A stretch of DNA of 64,000 nucleotides from Sphingobacterium litopenaei (GCF_014692495.1 NZ_JACOIJ010000013.1:26519-90518), one strand, 5' to 3'; counted from the stretch's first letter, positions 27,034 to 37,609 are shown. The notes: generated by a model from the sequence alone, not told the origin. A program made the numbers and translations.

Positions 27034-29517
27034 CTATTTTTGATTGTTTATTTTTTCCTCAAGCATCTTTATGAAATAACCTCCCACCACTGATCTCGCT
27101 TTAAAACCTGCTCGTGTAGGTTTATCCGTATAAACCCAATCAGACATAGGTACGCGATCTGTAGTTTCATACATAAATTTATAAACAGGATTTATAAATT
27201 TTTGGAAAGTCACCATATCATCTGCTAAAGTTGCAGTCCACATAATCCAGTCTGTCTTTGTATATGTTCTTCTGTTATCAAGCGGTAAACCATATTGATT
27301 TTGCTTGGTGAGATAATAGTCTATTTCTGTTTTGAAGATAGATTTATCGAAGATATTCATATCCAAAAGCTTATCCCACACTAGGTTGTATTTTTGACTC
27401 CAAGTACCTTCCTTATCAAATGTGAGACGGTAATGATCGCCGTCTGCAGCCATAGATTTCCATTTTGCTGCCATATCCTTTGCTATGGCAATATATTTTT
27501 TGGATACATCCGTTTTTCCTAACATTTCCGCCAAATATCCATAGGAACCAATCGCTACGATAGCTTTGACCGATAAATTCGCATTATGTGCAAAATGTCC
27601 GGCAAAATCATCTGTACACAATTGATTATCGGGATCCAAACCATGTTCTACCAAATAATCCGTCCATGTTGTAAGTACTTCCCAATGTTTTTTGGCATAA
27701 TCAGCATTTTTCTCCATTCTAGCAATTGCATAAGTCAGAATCAGCATATTACCAGATTCTTCCACTGGCATATCACCCCCATAGGTCTGCCCATTACCAA
27801 TTGGATATGTCCCGATATCATGTGCAGCGAAAGGCTTTGTCCATTTTTTACTCGCACTGTAATAAAAAATATGATTGAGAAGACCTTTTGCCAATTCGGG
27901 ATTGTAATACAAATAAAGTGGTGCAGAAGGATAAGTAACATCCACAGTTCCAATAGAACCATTGCTGTCATTTTCCTTAGATAACCATAGCAGATCACCA
28001 TTCGGAGCCTGTACAAGTTTGTGCGCTGCGATAGACTGTCTGTACGACAAGGCTATCAAGGCTGCATATTCATATCCTCCTACACGTATAGCCGTGTTCC
28101 ATAGTTCGGCATCAAATTTATCACATGCCTGTTTCAATTTCGCAAAGTCTTTGTCTGCTAGTTGAAATTGTTTTTCAATCGTGCTGTTATCCTGTCTATT
28201 CCAATATGGACGAAGATTTTTACCAAAATATTGAATGGAATAAATATCATCGTATCCCAGCATAATTTTGTCAGAGTGTTTAGTAGAAACAGTAAAATTT
28301 TGGGTTAAGACAAGCTGATTTCCATTTGCTGTTGATTGAAGCGTTTGCCCTTTAAGAAATTGTTCGCGCAAAGTCGTTCCCTTTCCTGTAGCTGATTTCG
28401 ATTTGTTCGCATCAGCAGCCATGTAAAAATAACCCCAGTCGATACGAATATGATCACCTTTTTTAGCCAACACTTCTTGACTTTTACTTCCTGTTTTTAC
28501 ATACTGTAAATTTCCAGATTTATACGTTGAACTAGTGGATTCTTGCAAAGGAGAATTTAATGCCCAATGTGAAGAAGCTTCGAGATAAAGCTGTACATCA
28601 TGTTTTTTTCCATCCCGAGAGGTCACTTCGTAAGCTAAATAATTCACAGGCCTAGAAACTAATTCCAGATCGGTCAATAATAATGGCGCAATAAAGGAAA
28701 TGTTTAAATCAACTGGTCCACATTCAAATTGATAATGCGTTTGCGTTGCCTGAACATCTACTGATTTTTGAAGGGCGGTTTGTGTAAAGGAAATAGTATT
28801 TTTTCTTTCCGTATACATTCCAAAATCAAAATATCCATTAGCCACTCGATTATAACAGTAACCTGCTAAGATATTCTTGCCTTTTTTCAAAGTTTTAACC
28901 ACTTCTTCAGAAAGTTTTACTCTCCGATTTTTGCCGGTAGCCTGTCCAGTATTAGCGACTTCGATCCCGTTTACATACATTATAGCATCATCATCATGCG
29001 TAAATTCCAGATACACATTTTTACCACCTAAATCTTCGTTCAATATCACTTCCCGGCGTACCCAAATCTTAGGTTCCTGCCAATCCGTTCTGGAATTAGG
29101 TTCATTATCCAACGTACCGTATGGAGCAGCTCCAGTTTTCCAATCCGAATCCGTAAAGTTGATTTGAGTCCAATCTTTAGAAGGTTCGTTCACCGTATAT
29201 TTCGCAGACCAAATCTCGTGTTCACCCATCTTCGCAATAGCCTCAAGCTCAATTTCCTCTTTTCCAAGAAAACGATATACAATACCATCGACTTTAACTA
29301 CACCCAACAATGGAAACGGTTTGTCTGTCCAATGACGAACAGCATCATCATACAAATTATCCGAATAAGACCATGCACTAGTATTGGGATCAATAGTAAT
29401 TAAAGGAAATGCAGGTGCTCTAAGTTGATTTTTGGAGTTTGACTGCTGCGCTAACACATGTATAGCACAGCAAACCAAAACAACCAAAAAAGTGATTTTA
29501 TTTCTCAAAAAATTCAT
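27034..29517 (-). CDS. Glutaminase A-like secreted protein (DUF5127-DUF4965-DUF1793)
   Basis: 827 residues with a signal peptide (...CCAIHVLAQ). An N-terminal beta-sandwich part (about 30-330, including HDDDAIMYVNGIEV) precedes the DUF4965/DUF1793 alpha/alpha-barrel, with the typical HDIGTYPIGNGQTYGGDMPVEESGNMLIL and CTDDFAGHFAHNANLSVKAIVAIGSYGYLA. Fungal members are called glutaminase GtaA, but the fold is that of glycoside hydrolases and Bacteroidota copies usually sit in polysaccharide loci, so the true activity is open. Last gene of a minus-strand operon, 26 bases after the GH2 gene. Confidence 0.8.
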   Translation of the reverse strand: MNFLRNKITFLVVLVCCAIHVLAQQSNSKNQLRAPAFPLITIDPNTSAWSYSDNLYDDAVRHWTDKPFPLLGVVKVDGIVYRFLGKEEIELEAIAKMGEHEIWSAKYTVNEPSKDWTQINFTDSDWKTGAAPYGTLDNEPNSRTDWQEPKIWVRREVILNEDLGGKNVYLEFTHDDDAIMYVNGIEVANTGQATGKNRRVKLSEEVVKTLKKGKNILAGYCYNRVANGYFDFGMYTERKNTISFTQTALQKSVDVQATQTHYQFECGPVDLNISFIAPLLLTDLELVSRPVNYLAYEVTSRDGKKHDVQLYLEASSHWALNSPLQESTSSTYKSGNLQYVKTGSKSQEVLAKKGDHIRIDWGYFYMAADANKSKSATGKGTTLREQFLKGQTLQSTANGNQLVLTQNFTVSTKHSDKIMLGYDDIYSIQYFGKNLRPYWNRQDNSTIEKQFQLADKDFAKLKQACDKFDAELWNTAIRVGGYEYAALIALSYRQSIAAHKLVQAPNGDLLWLSKENDSNGSIGTVDVTYPSAPLYLYYNPELAKGLLNHIFYYSASKKWTKPFAAHDIGTYPIGNGQTYGGDMPVEESGNMLILTYAIARMEKNADYAKKHWEVLTTWTDYLVEHGLDPDNQLCTDDFAGHFAHNANLSVKAIVAIGSYGYLAEMLGKTDVSKKYIAIAKDMAAKWKSMAADGDHYRLTFDKEGTWSQKYNLVWDKLLDMNIFDKSIFKTEIDYYLTKQNQYGLPLDNRRTYTKTDWIMWTATLADDMVTFQKFINPVYKFMYETTDRVPMSDWVYTDKPTRAGFKARSVVGGYFIKMLEEKINNQK

Positions 29518-29543
29518 AGTGTAGTGTTTAAAATAACCTGGCT

Positions 29544-31379
29544 CTAGTGAGCATACAACTTACGATGTACCTCAATTAATTGTGTTTCAGGAATCTTAAT
29601 TACTTTGCGGTCATACGTCATTAGACCATTTGTTTCCACTTCTACATCTGTAGTTTGCGTATAAACTGCTGCAGAAAGTCCCATTGGAATAAGTTTATCC
29701 AATTTTTCAATCAGTTGTCTATATCTGTTAAATAATTCTTCTTTATTCTTGAAACTTTGGTAGCCCCAATTGTCTTTTTGCTGCCAAACATGTCCATCTA
29801 CAGGTAAACCAAGTCCACCAAACTCACCCAACGCCAAAATTTGTGTAGCTCCAAACAAATCTGGATCAGGCATAGCTGCGTCTGGATAGTTGTGAATATC
29901 CAAAATATGTCCAGTATTCATAAAATTACCACCACTAGCACTGTTCACTAATCTTGAATTATCCATCGCTATCGTCCATTCTGTAATTTCTTTAGTCTTA
30001 AATTGTCCCCAAGCTTCATTGAAAGGAACCCATACCACAATACTTGGATAATTATGCAATGTCTCCATAATGGTTTTCCATTCTTTACGGTAGTAAGCTT
30101 CAGATTCTGGAGAACGATTTTTGTCTCTTCTATCTCCTGAAATTTTTCCCGGCTGCATATCCCAGCTATTTCCTCCTAAATCCCCGCTCGGCATATCTTG
30201 CCAAACTAAAATTCCTAAACTATCACAATGACGATACCAACGTGCGGGCTCTACTTTGATATGTTTACGAATCATATTGAAGCCCATTTCTTTTGTTTTG
30301 ATAACATCAAACTTAAGCGCTTCATCCGAGGGAGCAGTATGCAATCCATCAGGCCACCAGCCTTGATCAAGAGGTCCATATTGGAATACAAACTTGTTGT
30401 TAAGCAACATACGTTGAATACCATTTTTATCTTTTTCCATGGAAATTTTGCGCATAGCAAAATAGCTTTTTGCGCGGTCCAGCACTTTACCTTTACGGAT
30501 TACCTGTACATCTAAATCGTACAATTTAGGGTTGGAAGGAGACCATTGTTCTAGATTTGGCACATTAATATCTAAAGTAGAATTTACGTCACCAACTTGC
30601 TCTGTTACTACTTTATTACCATCTAATACCACTACTTTGACTTGATCTCCTGCGGTAGCTCCTCCAATATTAGAAGCAAAAGTTAGCTTTCCTTCATCCA
30701 ATTGTGGAGTATGTTTTGTACTCGCGATATATGTTTTTGGCACACTCTCTAACCATACTGTTTGCCAAATTCCCGTCACTGGTGTATACCAAATTCCGTG
30801 AGGATTTTTAATTTGCTTACCTCTTGGTTGAGGACCGTCATCTGTAGGATCCCAAACACGAATCACAATATCTTGTTTGGCTCCTTTTTTTACAAAAGAA
30901 GTAATATCCATGCTAAATGAATCAAAACCACCCTCGTGTCGTCCAACTAAACTTCCATTCACATAGATATCACATTGCCAATCTACCGCTCCAAAATGCA
31001 AAAGAATATTATCCTTATTCACCTTTTTATCCAAGGTAATGGTATTATGATACCATAAAGCCTTATCCTTTCCGACTTCTTTTCCTACACCTGATAAAGC
31101 AGATTCTACAGCAAAAGGCACTAATATTTTACCTTCCCATTTTTCTGGAAACTCTTTTCGGTCAGCGGCTGTAATAGCATAATTCCATAAACCATTTAAG
31201 TTTTGCCAGTTCTTTTCACGAACCAACATAGGTCTAGGATATTCCGGATGAGGTTGTTGTGGATTAACTTTTTCACCCCAAGGAGTCGAAATTTTCGAAC
31301 CCGCTGGTTTCCATTCTTGGGCAAAAGTAAGCTGGCCCGCCAGCATTAGGCATGCTACAAAAATCTTTCTTTTCATCAA
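29544..31379 (-). CDS. Glycoside hydrolase family 2 enzyme
   Basis: 611 residues with a signal peptide (...GQLTFAQ), periplasmic or surface. Sugar-binding jelly roll (about 45-220, CDIYVNGSLVGRHEGGFDSF), immunoglobulin-like domain, then a TIM barrel with acid/base Glu in VWVPFNEAWGQF and nucleophile Glu in LALGEFGGLG. Family 2 contains beta-galactosidases, beta-mannosidases and beta-glucuronidases; I cannot decide which. The C-terminal beta domains found in long LacZ-type members are absent. Middle gene of the operon, 22 bases after the DUF1680 gene. Confidence 0.9.
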   Translation of the reverse strand: MMKRKIFVACLMLAGQLTFAQEWKPAGSKISTPWGEKVNPQQPHPEYPRPMLVREKNWQNLNGLWNYAITAADRKEFPEKWEGKILVPFAVESALSGVGKEVGKDKALWYHNTITLDKKVNKDNILLHFGAVDWQCDIYVNGSLVGRHEGGFDSFSMDITSFVKKGAKQDIVIRVWDPTDDGPQPRGKQIKNPHGIWYTPVTGIWQTVWLESVPKTYIASTKHTPQLDEGKLTFASNIGGATAGDQVKVVVLDGNKVVTEQVGDVNSTLDINVPNLEQWSPSNPKLYDLDVQVIRKGKVLDRAKSYFAMRKISMEKDKNGIQRMLLNNKFVFQYGPLDQGWWPDGLHTAPSDEALKFDVIKTKEMGFNMIRKHIKVEPARWYRHCDSLGILVWQDMPSGDLGGNSWDMQPGKISGDRRDKNRSPESEAYYRKEWKTIMETLHNYPSIVVWVPFNEAWGQFKTKEITEWTIAMDNSRLVNSASGGNFMNTGHILDIHNYPDAAMPDPDLFGATQILALGEFGGLGLPVDGHVWQQKDNWGYQSFKNKEELFNRYRQLIEKLDKLIPMGLSAAVYTQTTDVEVETNGLMTYDRKVIKIPETQLIEVHRKLYAH

Positions 31380-31401
31380 ATTTGTGTTATTATGTTAATT
31401 A

Positions 31402-33447
31402 TTATTTTACAACTGGAAATGCTGATATACGCAATCTTGCTGCGCCCATCGGTATCAATTCTACGACCTGCTCTTTGCTGTCTACCACAAGCGGACTTAA
31501 AGGGAGCTCACCTGTCAATCCATGCCGATCAACTAACCATTCTTTCAGCTGTTTAGCTTTTATAGTGATGGATATAGGAACAGTATTCGCTTCAAAAGGA
31601 AATGAATCCTTAGGCCACGCTTTTTTGTTGACTGTCAAATTCTCTGGACGCTCCAACTCACTTTTTACAATACCATAGTTCCAATCGCTGGCAGGCAAAA
31701 TTTCATAAGAAGGCCATTTTGAAGGGTCGGCATTCTCTTGCCATTTCGAATCCCCGATAGCTGACGCCTTACTGTCTTTTTCAACGTATTGCTCCTTTAT
31801 TTTTAAAGAATAAGTCAAAGGGCCACGCATGATACTTACTGCATTTTTATTCTTTTCCCAAGTTTTGACTTTTACAGCCATAGGCAAAATAAGTTCTACC
31901 TTATCGTCATTATTCCACATACGATCAATTTTGAAGTATTTTGCTCCACGTGACACGTTATATTTTTTTCCATTGATTTTTACCTCAGCTTTTTCAGCCC
32001 AATTTGGAATGCGTAAATAAAAGGGAAACTGAACATTTTTCTGTTTGGTGTTCACTTCAAAGTTTATCACTTCCTCAAATGGGTAATTAGAAGTTTGCTT
32101 AATACTTACTTCGCTTTTATTTCCGACTTTCACATCGACCGTCGATGCAGCATATAGAACCGCAGCTACACCATTATCATTCGTTGCCATATATAAATGT
32201 TCGGCATAATAAGGCCAACCTTGACTGTGGTTATGTTGACAACACCTAGAGCTGAATGGATTCATCATCAAAAATGGTCCACTATTATCTATACCAGGCG
32301 CATGATTTTTACTGTCGCTAATCGTCATATTAGGACTAGTGATGTATCGCAAAGCTTTAAAATCTGCCGTCACAGCTGCTGGATAAGTGTTAAAAGCCAC
32401 TTCCTCCGCATGATCAGCCCAAAATGGATCGCCCGTGATGCCTAATAGAATCTCATTGGAAGCCATCTGTTCCACCATACCACAAGTTTCTACGCCTTGT
32501 CGCGGATCCGTGTAACCAGGTCGAGCATTTTCATCAGCGCCAAACATTCCGCCTGGAACTTGTCCAAATACTTCGCGAACAAAATGAAAATTGTCATACG
32601 TAGCTTTTAAATGTTTTGCATCTTGGCTTTGTAAATAAAAGGTTGCTGGCTCTCGAAAACATTGCGCCACATTCACATTATGCCAATTCGGCAAATCATT
32701 TTGCTTTGTCCAATCCGCCGTATTGCGATGTAATTTTTCCGCTAAATCAAGCAGCCACTCATTTCCTTTAGTGCGATTATATAACCAGTACACGGATAAG
32801 ATATTATCCCCGCCACGACTATTTTCCCAATAATCTTTTAATAAGAAACTATCTGGTAAATTATATTGCCATTTGAAATAATTGGTCATCAATGTCAATA
32901 CGCGCTCATCTCCACTGTACTCATAATAGGATTGCAAGCACCAAAGCATAATCATATTTCCCCACAAGTCAGGTTTATTGTTTCGAAGAATTAGAGGTCC
33001 AAAGTAACCATCAGGACGTTGGCTTTGAATCGCTGCCTCCAACCAAATTTTGGATTCCTCAATTATCTTTGGATCATTCAAGATATAGCCCAGATGCGCA
33101 TAGCCTTTTAGCCAATACGGAACTTCCTCCCAACCATGATCTCCCGAACCATCTTTACTTAACCAAGCATTATTTTTCTTTGAAAGCCAAGCACTGATCT
33201 CGCCCAAATTACCTGTTAAGCCTTCTTTTTGCAATTCCAAATAGCGTCCTAACCATCCTGATGGTCGAATATTTCCGACAGGAAGCTTAATAAGCACATT
33301 TTGCTTCAAAGGCTGACGATTATTAATATAATAAGCATTGCTAGATTCTACTGGCAAGTCTTGTGTACTACCAATTGTTTCCTGCTGCGCAGATAAATTA
33401 GAAAAAGTCAAGCCTAAAACTAGTGCAAGAAATAAATGCCTTTTCAT
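31402..33447 (-). CDS. DUF1680 / GH127-like glycoside hydrolase
   Basis: 681 residues with a signal peptide (...TFSNLSAQ). Alpha/alpha-barrel with DUF1680 features: KLPVGNIRPSGWLGRYLELQ, GDHGWEEVPYWLKGYAHLGY, then the putative active-site Glu and metal-binding Cys in GVETCGMVEQ and the paired Cys in SSRCCQHNHSQGWP. In GH127 beta-L-arabinofuranosidase a glutamate and a cluster of cysteines hold zinc and do catalysis, which this arrangement resembles. Exact GH127, GH146 or other activity is not settled. First gene of a three-gene minus-strand operon with a good -7 element upstream. Confidence 0.83.
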   Translation of the reverse strand: MKRHLFLALVLGLTFSNLSAQQETIGSTQDLPVESSNAYYINNRQPLKQNVLIKLPVGNIRPSGWLGRYLELQKEGLTGNLGEISAWLSKKNNAWLSKDGSGDHGWEEVPYWLKGYAHLGYILNDPKIIEESKIWLEAAIQSQRPDGYFGPLILRNNKPDLWGNMIMLWCLQSYYEYSGDERVLTLMTNYFKWQYNLPDSFLLKDYWENSRGGDNILSVYWLYNRTKGNEWLLDLAEKLHRNTADWTKQNDLPNWHNVNVAQCFREPATFYLQSQDAKHLKATYDNFHFVREVFGQVPGGMFGADENARPGYTDPRQGVETCGMVEQMASNEILLGITGDPFWADHAEEVAFNTYPAAVTADFKALRYITSPNMTISDSKNHAPGIDNSGPFLMMNPFSSRCCQHNHSQGWPYYAEHLYMATNDNGVAAVLYAASTVDVKVGNKSEVSIKQTSNYPFEEVINFEVNTKQKNVQFPFYLRIPNWAEKAEVKINGKKYNVSRGAKYFKIDRMWNNDDKVELILPMAVKVKTWEKNKNAVSIMRGPLTYSLKIKEQYVEKDSKASAIGDSKWQENADPSKWPSYEILPASDWNYGIVKSELERPENLTVNKKAWPKDSFPFEANTVPISITIKAKQLKEWLVDRHGLTGELPLSPLVVDSKEQVVELIPMGAARLRISAFPVVK

Positions 33448-33487
33448 CAGTGTAGATAGGATTATAATTTTGAAATAATTGATTACT

Positions 33488-33495
33488 CAAATATA
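33488..33495 (-). promoter_or_regulatory. -7 element for the DUF1680-GH2-DUF4965 operon
   Basis: Reads TATATTTG on the minus strand, a perfect TAnnTTTG. A TTG lies 22 bases further upstream, slightly more than the usual 19. About 40 bases before the DUF1680 start. Confidence 0.5.
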
Positions 33496-33602
33496 AAAGC
33501 CTTATTCCTAATCCTGTCAACAATTTATCTCAAAATAATATCGTTTTGTATCAATGCACCCTATTTATCCCTTCGAATGCTACTATAGATATATTCTTTG
33601 TA

Positions 33603-33610
33603 TATTTTTG
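33603..33610 (+). promoter_or_regulatory. -7 element for the HTCS sensor gene
   Basis: TATTTTTG, a perfect TAnnTTTG, about 66 bases before the preferred sensor start at 33676. No TTG at the standard distance upstream. If real, the upstream extension of the frame (from 33598) cannot be translated. Confidence 0.4.
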
Positions 33611-33675
33611 TAGAAATAGGTTATATATTTATAACAATTACAGATACCATTATAAACAAAAATTTTCACGACAGC

Positions 33676-36600
33676 ATGATGAAATATATAGGTCTATGGT
33701 TATGCGCCCTCATAGTTATTATACTTCCTACAGCGTTGTATGCCCAGCCCTATTACTTCAATCATTACCAAATCAATGATGGTCTTTCCAATAATACAGT
33801 TATCTGTAGCATGCAAGACAGTTACGGTTTTTTGTGGTTCGGAACTAAAGATGGTCTCGATCGATTTGATGGAAATAGCTTCAAACATTTTGATATCAAG
33901 AATCAACTACGCAATACAATTGCTAACAATATAATTTCGCTAGTAGAAGATGACCACAAACAAATTTGGATCGGCACCGATCAGGGAATTTACATTTATA
34001 ATCCGCTATATGAAACTTTTACATTACTGAATCAAGAATTCGCTAATTCTGACGTCCCCGTAATCAAAAAAGATTACAGAAATAATATTTGGTTTATCGC
34101 TAACCAAAATCTTTATTTTTATGATTTCACTAAAAAAATAATCAAAAAAATAACCGCTGACCAAAATAATATTTCTGCTTTATACTGTACGAATGAAGGT
34201 AAATTATATTATGGAACATTCACTGGAAAAATATGTTTATTAGAACAATTTGAATCAAAAACCATTCTCGACCTTGAACGCATATATGGCCCTAAAGATT
34301 GGTTTGCCATTCAAAAAATTATTGAAAATGATCGAGGACAATTAATTTTTGGCACCTCTAAGGCAGGGGTTGGATCCATATCAAAAGGTGACAAAACAGT
34401 AAATTGGCTGTTAGGAATCGAACATCTGAGGCAATTTTTATATGTACGCGACATCTTTCAATTGAATAATCAAGAATATTGGTTTGCTACCGAATCAGGG
34501 CTATTCATATATAATATTGAAAGTAAAAAATTCATCAATATCAAGAAAGCAGAAAATAATCCTTGGGGTCTATCCGACAACGCTATTTACAACATTCTAA
34601 AAGATAAAGATGGAGGAATTTGGTTGGGCACATATTTTGGCGGCATTAATTACTACCATAAGAATAATAATCTTATTCAGAAATTCATGTCCAAAATGCA
34701 AGGAGGAGATCTGTTAGGAACAGTAGTTCGAGTCATCAACAAAGATAAAAATGGTAAAATCTGGCTGGGTACAGAAAATGGAGGACTGAGTAAGCTCGAT
34801 CCCCTTACTAATAAGATAGAAAACTATAGTGTTGAAAATGTAGGTCTAGCAGACAATAATATACACGGTCTCCTAACATATGAAGACAATATCATACTTG
34901 GCACCTTCGTCTACGGTATGGATATTTTCAATTCTACACAAAAAAGGGTTATTTACCACGCCGAATATGATGGCAACTCTTCAACTTCATTAAAAAGCAA
35001 CTTCTTATATGATATAAAAAAGAGTAAATCTGGAAAAATATTACTTGCTTCGACGCGTGGGCATTATTCCTTCGATATAAAAAACAAATTCTTTCATCCC
35101 ATACTAGATGTTCCTTTTAGAATGTCTTATACTACGGTATTCGAAGATAGCAATGGATATGTATGGTTAGGCACTTGGAGAAATGGGCTATATATGTATC
35201 ACCCAAACAAAAAAATTAAAAAACATTTTATTCATCAAGCAGACAACCCAAATTCACTACCCAACAATAAGATTAATTTTATTGCTGAAGATTCCAAGGG
35301 AAATATTTGGATAGCTACCGAAGGTGGCCTGAGTAAGTTAATATACAAAAATGGTGATTTTGAATTTGTTAAGCCTAAAATATCGCTTCCTAGTAAAATT
35401 GTTTTCGCGATATTAGAAGATAAAAGTAATAACCTTTGGATTACTACATCTAAAGGTCTAACTAGATATAACCCTACATCAAATAATACACGATTATTTA
35501 ATATAGAATCAGGATTGCCCTCGATTCAGTTTAATTATAACTCAGCATTTGATGATGGAGAGGGAAATTTTTATTTCGGCACTATCAATGGTTTGATTCG
35601 GTTCAATCCAGAAAAACTTAATCAAATAAAATACAATGCTAATACGCCTATTTATATTACCAAATTAACCATCAATAATAAGGAAATCCATCAATATGAT
35701 CCTGATTCACTATTGAAACATTCTATACTATTTACTGATGAAATCATTCTTCAATACAACCAGTCCTCATTTAGCCTGGATTTTACAGCTTTACTATTTG
35801 ATTCGCCACAATCCGTAAAATACAGTTATAAATTGGATGGTATAAATAAAGATTGGGTCACAACAAATGGTTCCAATCGCGCACATTTTACTAAATTACT
35901 GCCAGGAAATTACGATTTCGTCGTGAAAGCTGAGGATCCAAATGGCATAGCCATCAGCAGCGAACGCAAACTTAAAATAAAAATACTACCTCCATTTTGG
36001 GCAAGTATTCCAGCTTTCATTCTTTACTTCATTATTATTATAGGACTTATTTTATTTGTAGCATATCATTTCAGTGAACGAATAAAGCAAAAGAATAAAG
36101 AACATTTATTGACCATTCAAAATCAACGTGAACAAGAGCTTTATCAAGCAAAAATTAATTTTTATACGGATGTAGTACACGAAATTCGTACACCCCTTAC
36201 GTTGATAAAAGCACCGCTGGAGAAATTGATTAGTAAAGTACCTGAAAATCCAATTACGGATAAATTGCTAAAGAATATTCAAAATAATACAGAACGTTTG
36301 ATATCGCTGAGCAATCAACTGTTGGATTTTAGAAAAGTAGAAACCAAAGGTTTTAAATTCCATTTTGAACTAAAAAACATTAGCCTCGCGACGCAGGATA
36401 TTGTTGATAACTTCAGAGAGACTCTAGATTCACAACATAAGAAATTGACCTATGTCATAGCAAAAAACATTGAATCGTATATCGATTTGGATGCTTATGA
36501 AATTATTTGCAATAATTTACTCAACAACGCTTTGAAATATTCCAAAAAGATAATTGAATTACATCTTGAAAAAGATGAAGAGAACAGTGTATTACTATTA

Positions 36601-36834
36601 ACCATTAAAAATGATGGCCTGCTTATCCCTGATGAAGATAGAGAATACGTTTTCGAGCCTTTTAACCGCTTAGAACACAACAAAAGCATACCTGGAAGCG
36701 GATTAGGACTGGCATTATCGCAATCTCTGGCACTCAAAATGAATGGAATAATTAATTACAATATTGATAATAAAAATCTTAATACCTTTACGCTACGACT
36801 ACCTTTAAACCAAACTTATGTCTATGAATGCTAA
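33676..36834 (+). CDS. HTCS-type sensor histidine kinase (two-component propeller)
   Basis: 1052 residues from ATG 33676, chosen because it starts a signal peptide (MMKYIGLWLCALIVIILPTALYAQ). The periplasmic sensor is two seven-bladed propellers built of repeats such as GLSNNTVICSMQDSYGFLWFGT, then a Y_Y_Y domain (about 690-770), one membrane helix (IPAFILYFIIIIGLILFVAY), HisKA with phospho-His in YTDVVHEIRTPLTL, and HATPase_c (NNLLNNALKYS, GSGLGLALSQ). Classical HTCS continue into receiver and AraC domains; here the chain stops and those domains are a separate gene overlapping by 17 bases. Likely senses an oligosaccharide released by this locus. Confidence 0.93.
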   Translation: MMKYIGLWLCALIVIILPTALYAQPYYFNHYQINDGLSNNTVICSMQDSYGFLWFGTKDGLDRFDGNSFKHFDIKNQLRNTIANNIISLVEDDHKQIWIGTDQGIYIYNPLYETFTLLNQEFANSDVPVIKKDYRNNIWFIANQNLYFYDFTKKIIKKITADQNNISALYCTNEGKLYYGTFTGKICLLEQFESKTILDLERIYGPKDWFAIQKIIENDRGQLIFGTSKAGVGSISKGDKTVNWLLGIEHLRQFLYVRDIFQLNNQEYWFATESGLFIYNIESKKFINIKKAENNPWGLSDNAIYNILKDKDGGIWLGTYFGGINYYHKNNNLIQKFMSKMQGGDLLGTVVRVINKDKNGKIWLGTENGGLSKLDPLTNKIENYSVENVGLADNNIHGLLTYEDNIILGTFVYGMDIFNSTQKRVIYHAEYDGNSSTSLKSNFLYDIKKSKSGKILLASTRGHYSFDIKNKFFHPILDVPFRMSYTTVFEDSNGYVWLGTWRNGLYMYHPNKKIKKHFIHQADNPNSLPNNKINFIAEDSKGNIWIATEGGLSKLIYKNGDFEFVKPKISLPSKIVFAILEDKSNNLWITTSKGLTRYNPTSNNTRLFNIESGLPSIQFNYNSAFDDGEGNFYFGTINGLIRFNPEKLNQIKYNANTPIYITKLTINNKEIHQYDPDSLLKHSILFTDEIILQYNQSSFSLDFTALLFDSPQSVKYSYKLDGINKDWVTTNGSNRAHFTKLLPGNYDFVVKAEDPNGIAISSERKLKIKILPPFWASIPAFILYFIIIIGLILFVAYHFSERIKQKNKEHLLTIQNQREQELYQAKINFYTDVVHEIRTPLTLIKAPLEKLISKVPENPITDKLLKNIQNNTERLISLSNQLLDFRKVETKGFKFHFELKNISLATQDIVDNFRETLDSQHKKLTYVIAKNIESYIDLDAYEIICNNLLNNALKYSKKIIELHLEKDEENSVLLLTIKNDGLLIPDEDREYVFEPFNRLEHNKSIPGSGLGLALSQSLALKMNGIINYNIDNKNLNTFTLRLPLNQTYVYEC

Positions 36835-37609
36835 AGCCAATATTTTATTAATAGATGATCATGCTGAATTGCTCGAATTCATTGCCGATGATTTGATGGA
36901 AGATTACCATATCACCAAAGCATCAAATGGAGTCGAAGCCTATGCCCTCTTTGAGCATGAAAATTTCGATCTTATAGTCAGCGATGTGATGATGCCGGAT
37001 ATGGATGGTTTTGAATTTTGTGAAAAAGTCAAAACTAACATGAATTTAGCGCACATTCCAATCATTCTGCTTACGGCGAAAAATACCTTGGAGTCTAAAA
37101 TCAAAGGTTTGGAATACGGCGCTGACGCGTACATCGAAAAACCTTTTTCATTAGCCTTTTTACGTGCACAAATAAGCAGTTTACTGAATAACCGTACGCG
37201 CGTAAGAGAATTCTTTTTTAAGAATCCGACTTCGCAAATACAACAAATTGGACAAAATCAGAGCGACAAAGAGTTTTTGATGAAAATTGAAGAAATTATC
37301 TTGGAGAATTTGGATAATTCGCAATTTAATGTCGATAAAATGGCTGATATTCTTTGTATGAGTAGACCTACTTTATATAGAAAGATTAATGTGGTTTCTA
37401 GTCTCTCACCCAATGAATTAATTAATCTGACCAGACTTCGTCGTTCGGCTGAATTACTTACGCAAGGAAAATTAAAAATCTACGAAATATCCAACCTGTT
37501 AGGTTATAGCTCTGCTCAGCATTTTTCTAGGAATTTTCAAAAACAGTTTGGTTTAAGTCCGAGTGAATTTCAAAATAAACAAAACAATAAGGACATACCT
37601 CTCGATTAG
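36818..37609 (+). CDS. Response regulator with AraC-type DNA-binding domain
   Basis: 263 residues. Receiver domain (about 8-122) with acidic pocket LLIDDHAELL, phospho-acceptor Asp in LIVSDVMMPDMDG, Thr in LLTAKN and Lys in YIEKPFS. AraC/XylS helix-turn-helix domain (about 155-255) with MADILCMSRPTLYRKINVVSSLSPNELI and IYEISNLLGYSSAQHFSRNFQKQFGLSPSEF. The start overlaps the kinase stop by 17 bases, which suggests coupled translation; a second ATG is at 36824. This is the output half of a hybrid HTCS encoded as its own protein and should activate the surrounding polysaccharide genes. Confidence 0.93.
   Translation: MSMNAKANILLIDDHAELLEFIADDLMEDYHITKASNGVEAYALFEHENFDLIVSDVMMPDMDGFEFCEKVKTNMNLAHIPIILLTAKNTLESKIKGLEYGADAYIEKPFSLAFLRAQISSLLNNRTRVREFFFKNPTSQIQQIGQNQSDKEFLMKIEEIILENLDNSQFNVDKMADILCMSRPTLYRKINVVSSLSPNELINLTRLRRSAELLTQGKLKIYEISNLLGYSSAQHFSRNFQKQFGLSPSEFQNKQNNKDIPLD

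Noticed and set aside
27586..27984. 132-codon plus-strand frame in the DUF4965 gene
   Set aside because: Antisense to a clearly conserved catalytic region; composition fits a shadow.
36800..36840. Frameshift breaking a single-chain HTCS
   Set aside because: The second gene has its own Met codons and both proteins have natural ends, so I treat them as two overlapping genes; only a read check would settle it.
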